From assembly GCA_024234325.1 (NCBI GenBank), contig JACKOJ010000007.1, forward strand, positions 1-64,000: 64,000 bases of DNA. Reading direction: 5' to 3'. Shown one piece after another: positions 63,638 to 64,000 of the stretch (position 1 is the first letter of the stretch; every line of letters begins with the position of its first letter). Under the pieces are notes generated by a model. It did not search any database. It was not told the origin of the DNA and saw only the letters and a program-made list of their open reading frames with translations. The translations under genes and the position numbers were made by a program. This DNA comes from Pseudomonadales bacterium (GTDB lineage: Bacteria > Pseudomonadota > Gammaproteobacteria > Pseudomonadales > Pseudohongiellaceae).

Positions 63638-64000
63638 GTCACCAACTAGTTGTGAATTGCAGTTAGTCCTTAGTCGGATACACTTCATGGCGTTGATCGT
63701 TACATCAGCGCCCGTTGTGAATTGCAGTTAGTCCTTAGTCGGATACACTCCAGAACGATAAGTCTTGTTTCTCACATTGGTTGTGAATTGCAGTTAGTCC
63801 TTAGTCGGATACACTTTCGTGGATTCGCTTGTGAAGCAGGCGGCAGTTGTGAATTGCAGTTAGTCCTTAGTCGGATACACTTCTTCAGGATGGGAGTAGC
63901 CCAGCGCTCTAGTTGTGAATTGCAGTTAGTCCTTAGTCGGATACACTCGCCATACCCGCGCACGTCTTCAAGGTGCAGTTGTGAATTGCAGTTAGTCCTT
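63638..64000 (+). CRISPR. CRISPR array, segment right of the insertion sequence (runs off the window)
   Basis: The last 11 bases of the split spacer (63638-63648) are followed by repeats starting at 63649, 63714, 63780, 63846, 63912 and 63978 (the last cut at base 64000). Spacers are 29, 30, 30, 30 and 30 bases. All repeats here match the consensus. The array and any cas genes continue to the right. Confidence 0.97.

Overview
The window looks like chromosome of a GC-rich, probably aquatic gammaproteobacterium of the broad Pseudomonas/Cellvibrio/Oceanospirillum radiation. The reasons are a FabY-type ketosynthase, a DUF1820 gene beside miaB, a PepSY-phoP-phoQ-like operon, the ybeZ-ybeY-ybeX block, and the nadD-rsfS-rlmH-mrdA-rodA-rlpA-dacA-DUF493-lipB-lipA cell-envelope block. 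No phylogenetic test was possible, so the genus is left open.

Layout. 1-4113 (minus): minor type IV pilin operon fimT-pilV-pilW-pilX-pilY1, with pilY1 running off the left edge. 4333-12112: TauE/SafE permease, PepSY-phoP-phoQ-like operon, glycine-zipper protein, a membrane-anchored cold-shock protein with a structured leader, slyX, fatty-acid desaturase, TlpA-like thioredoxin and srkA. 12235-22207: aminotransferase, DUF1820, then miaB, ybeZ, ybeY, ybeX, lptE, holA and fadE. The usual lnt and leuS are absent between ybeX and lptE. 22709-25541: an AT-richer stretch with a GNAT-like protein overlapping an isoprenylcysteine-methyltransferase-like membrane enzyme, divergent from a six-helix class III cyclase. 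25606-40272: GST, class V aminotransferase, NSS transporter, secreted cyclophilin, lipoate genes, and the wall-elongation cluster up to proA. 40387-58495: metabolism and housekeeping (DUF523, GIY-YIG, MBL hydrolase, serA, serC, dinB, greB, hpf, mltB, fabY, fumarase, enoyl-CoA hydratase), a J-domain/vWA pair, tRNA-Leu(UAG) and a coiled-coil membrane protein. 58496-61430: sodB, then a secreted peptidylglycine-monooxygenase-like copper protein followed by a redoxin-cytochrome c protein. 61587-64000: a CRISPR array with 36-nt repeats and 29-30-nt spacers that continues past the right edge. One spacer is split by a 1201-bp IS3-family element with a 4-bp target duplication.

Most of the window is ordinary core genome. 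The parts worth most attention are the copper-monooxygenase/redoxin-cytochrome pair, the CRISPR array (II-C-like repeat, one degenerate end repeat that keeps only its promoter-like half, a spacer that can be rebuilt around the IS), and the possible signalling cluster at 22.7-25.5 kb. No cas gene lies in the window, so the CRISPR subtype rests on repeat and spacer features only.
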